Below, piece after piece: positions 26,471-26,608 of a stretch of 26,608 bases of DNA. The stretch covers positions 2,301,205 to 2,327,812 of the forward strand of contig BFEA01000175.1 of NCBI GenBank assembly GCA_003427395.1, in the 5' to 3' direction. Numbering within the stretch: the stretch's first letter is position 1; each line of letters begins with the position of its first letter. The stretch is from Chara braunii. Its lineage: Eukaryota > Streptophyta > Charophyceae > Charales > Characeae. A model generated the notes under the pieces. It ran no database searches. It worked only from the letters and a program-made list of their open reading frames with translations, and had not been told where the DNA came from. A program made the position numbers and the translations under genes.

Positions 26471-26608
26471 TAATTCTCTTTTTATTTTTTCTTATTTTTA
26501 TCAGGGTGTTTATTTTCTGTATTTGATTTTTAATTCAAATTTGGTAAGGAATTTGTATGTAATTCGCGGACAAATGTTGTTTAGTTTATTTCTATCCATA
26601 ACATATTT

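Overview
This is a eukaryotic nuclear window dominated by decayed mobile elements, simple repeats and inverted repeats; I find no intact, convincing host gene. Consensus splice donors, long microsatellites, a plant-type L1 LINE, an N-terminal-endonuclease Penelope-like element (PLE) and an organelle-type 23S rRNA insert point to the green lineage. Several broken proteins match my recollection of repeat-derived hypothetical proteins of the charophyte alga Chara braunii. That is memory, not a search, so I hold the organism call at about 0.6.

Layout. 1-930: possible 3' end of a spliced gene (two introns with AG|GTAAGT donors). 931-2350: low-complexity DNA with a tRNA-like inverted-repeat cluster at 1479-1646. 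2547-4047 (-): broken copy of a long lineage-specific protein with an acidic middle. 4048-7523: mostly non-coding, with a diverged tandem repeat (4769-5470) and two GGGT-rich blocks. 7524-8143: assembly gap. 8144-10572: two copies of a ~1.1 kb repeat, each abutting a TG tract, one with an internal 328 bp tandem duplication. 10573-12260: AT-rich DNA, then a GA microsatellite. 12742-13152 (-): an unknown ORF. 13313-16070 (+): front part of an N-terminal GIY-YIG PLE (coiled coil, SAP-like segment, GIY-YIG nuclease, CxC linker) with several stops and frameshifts; the RT is missing. 16065-16540 (-): a repeat plus an inverted LINE endonuclease piece. 16536 to about 23465 (+): one L1-type LINE (ORF1, endonuclease, RT, zinc finger) interrupted by an insert of about 2.3 kb and by a piece of organelle 23S rRNA. 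23525-26608: AT-rich DNA with a foldback element, tandem repeats, large hairpins, a 19 bp-unit minisatellite and a GC-rich perfect palindrome.

How it fits together. The two retroelements use different endonuclease chemistries: GIY-YIG in the PLE and APE-type in the LINE. Both carry many stops and frameshifts and are dead. The LINE records later events: a repeat in inverted orientation on both sides, a nested gag-like ORF on the opposite strand, and organelle DNA captured near its 3' end. The distal 3 kb is rich in symmetric sequences able to form hairpins and looks like nested small non-autonomous elements.
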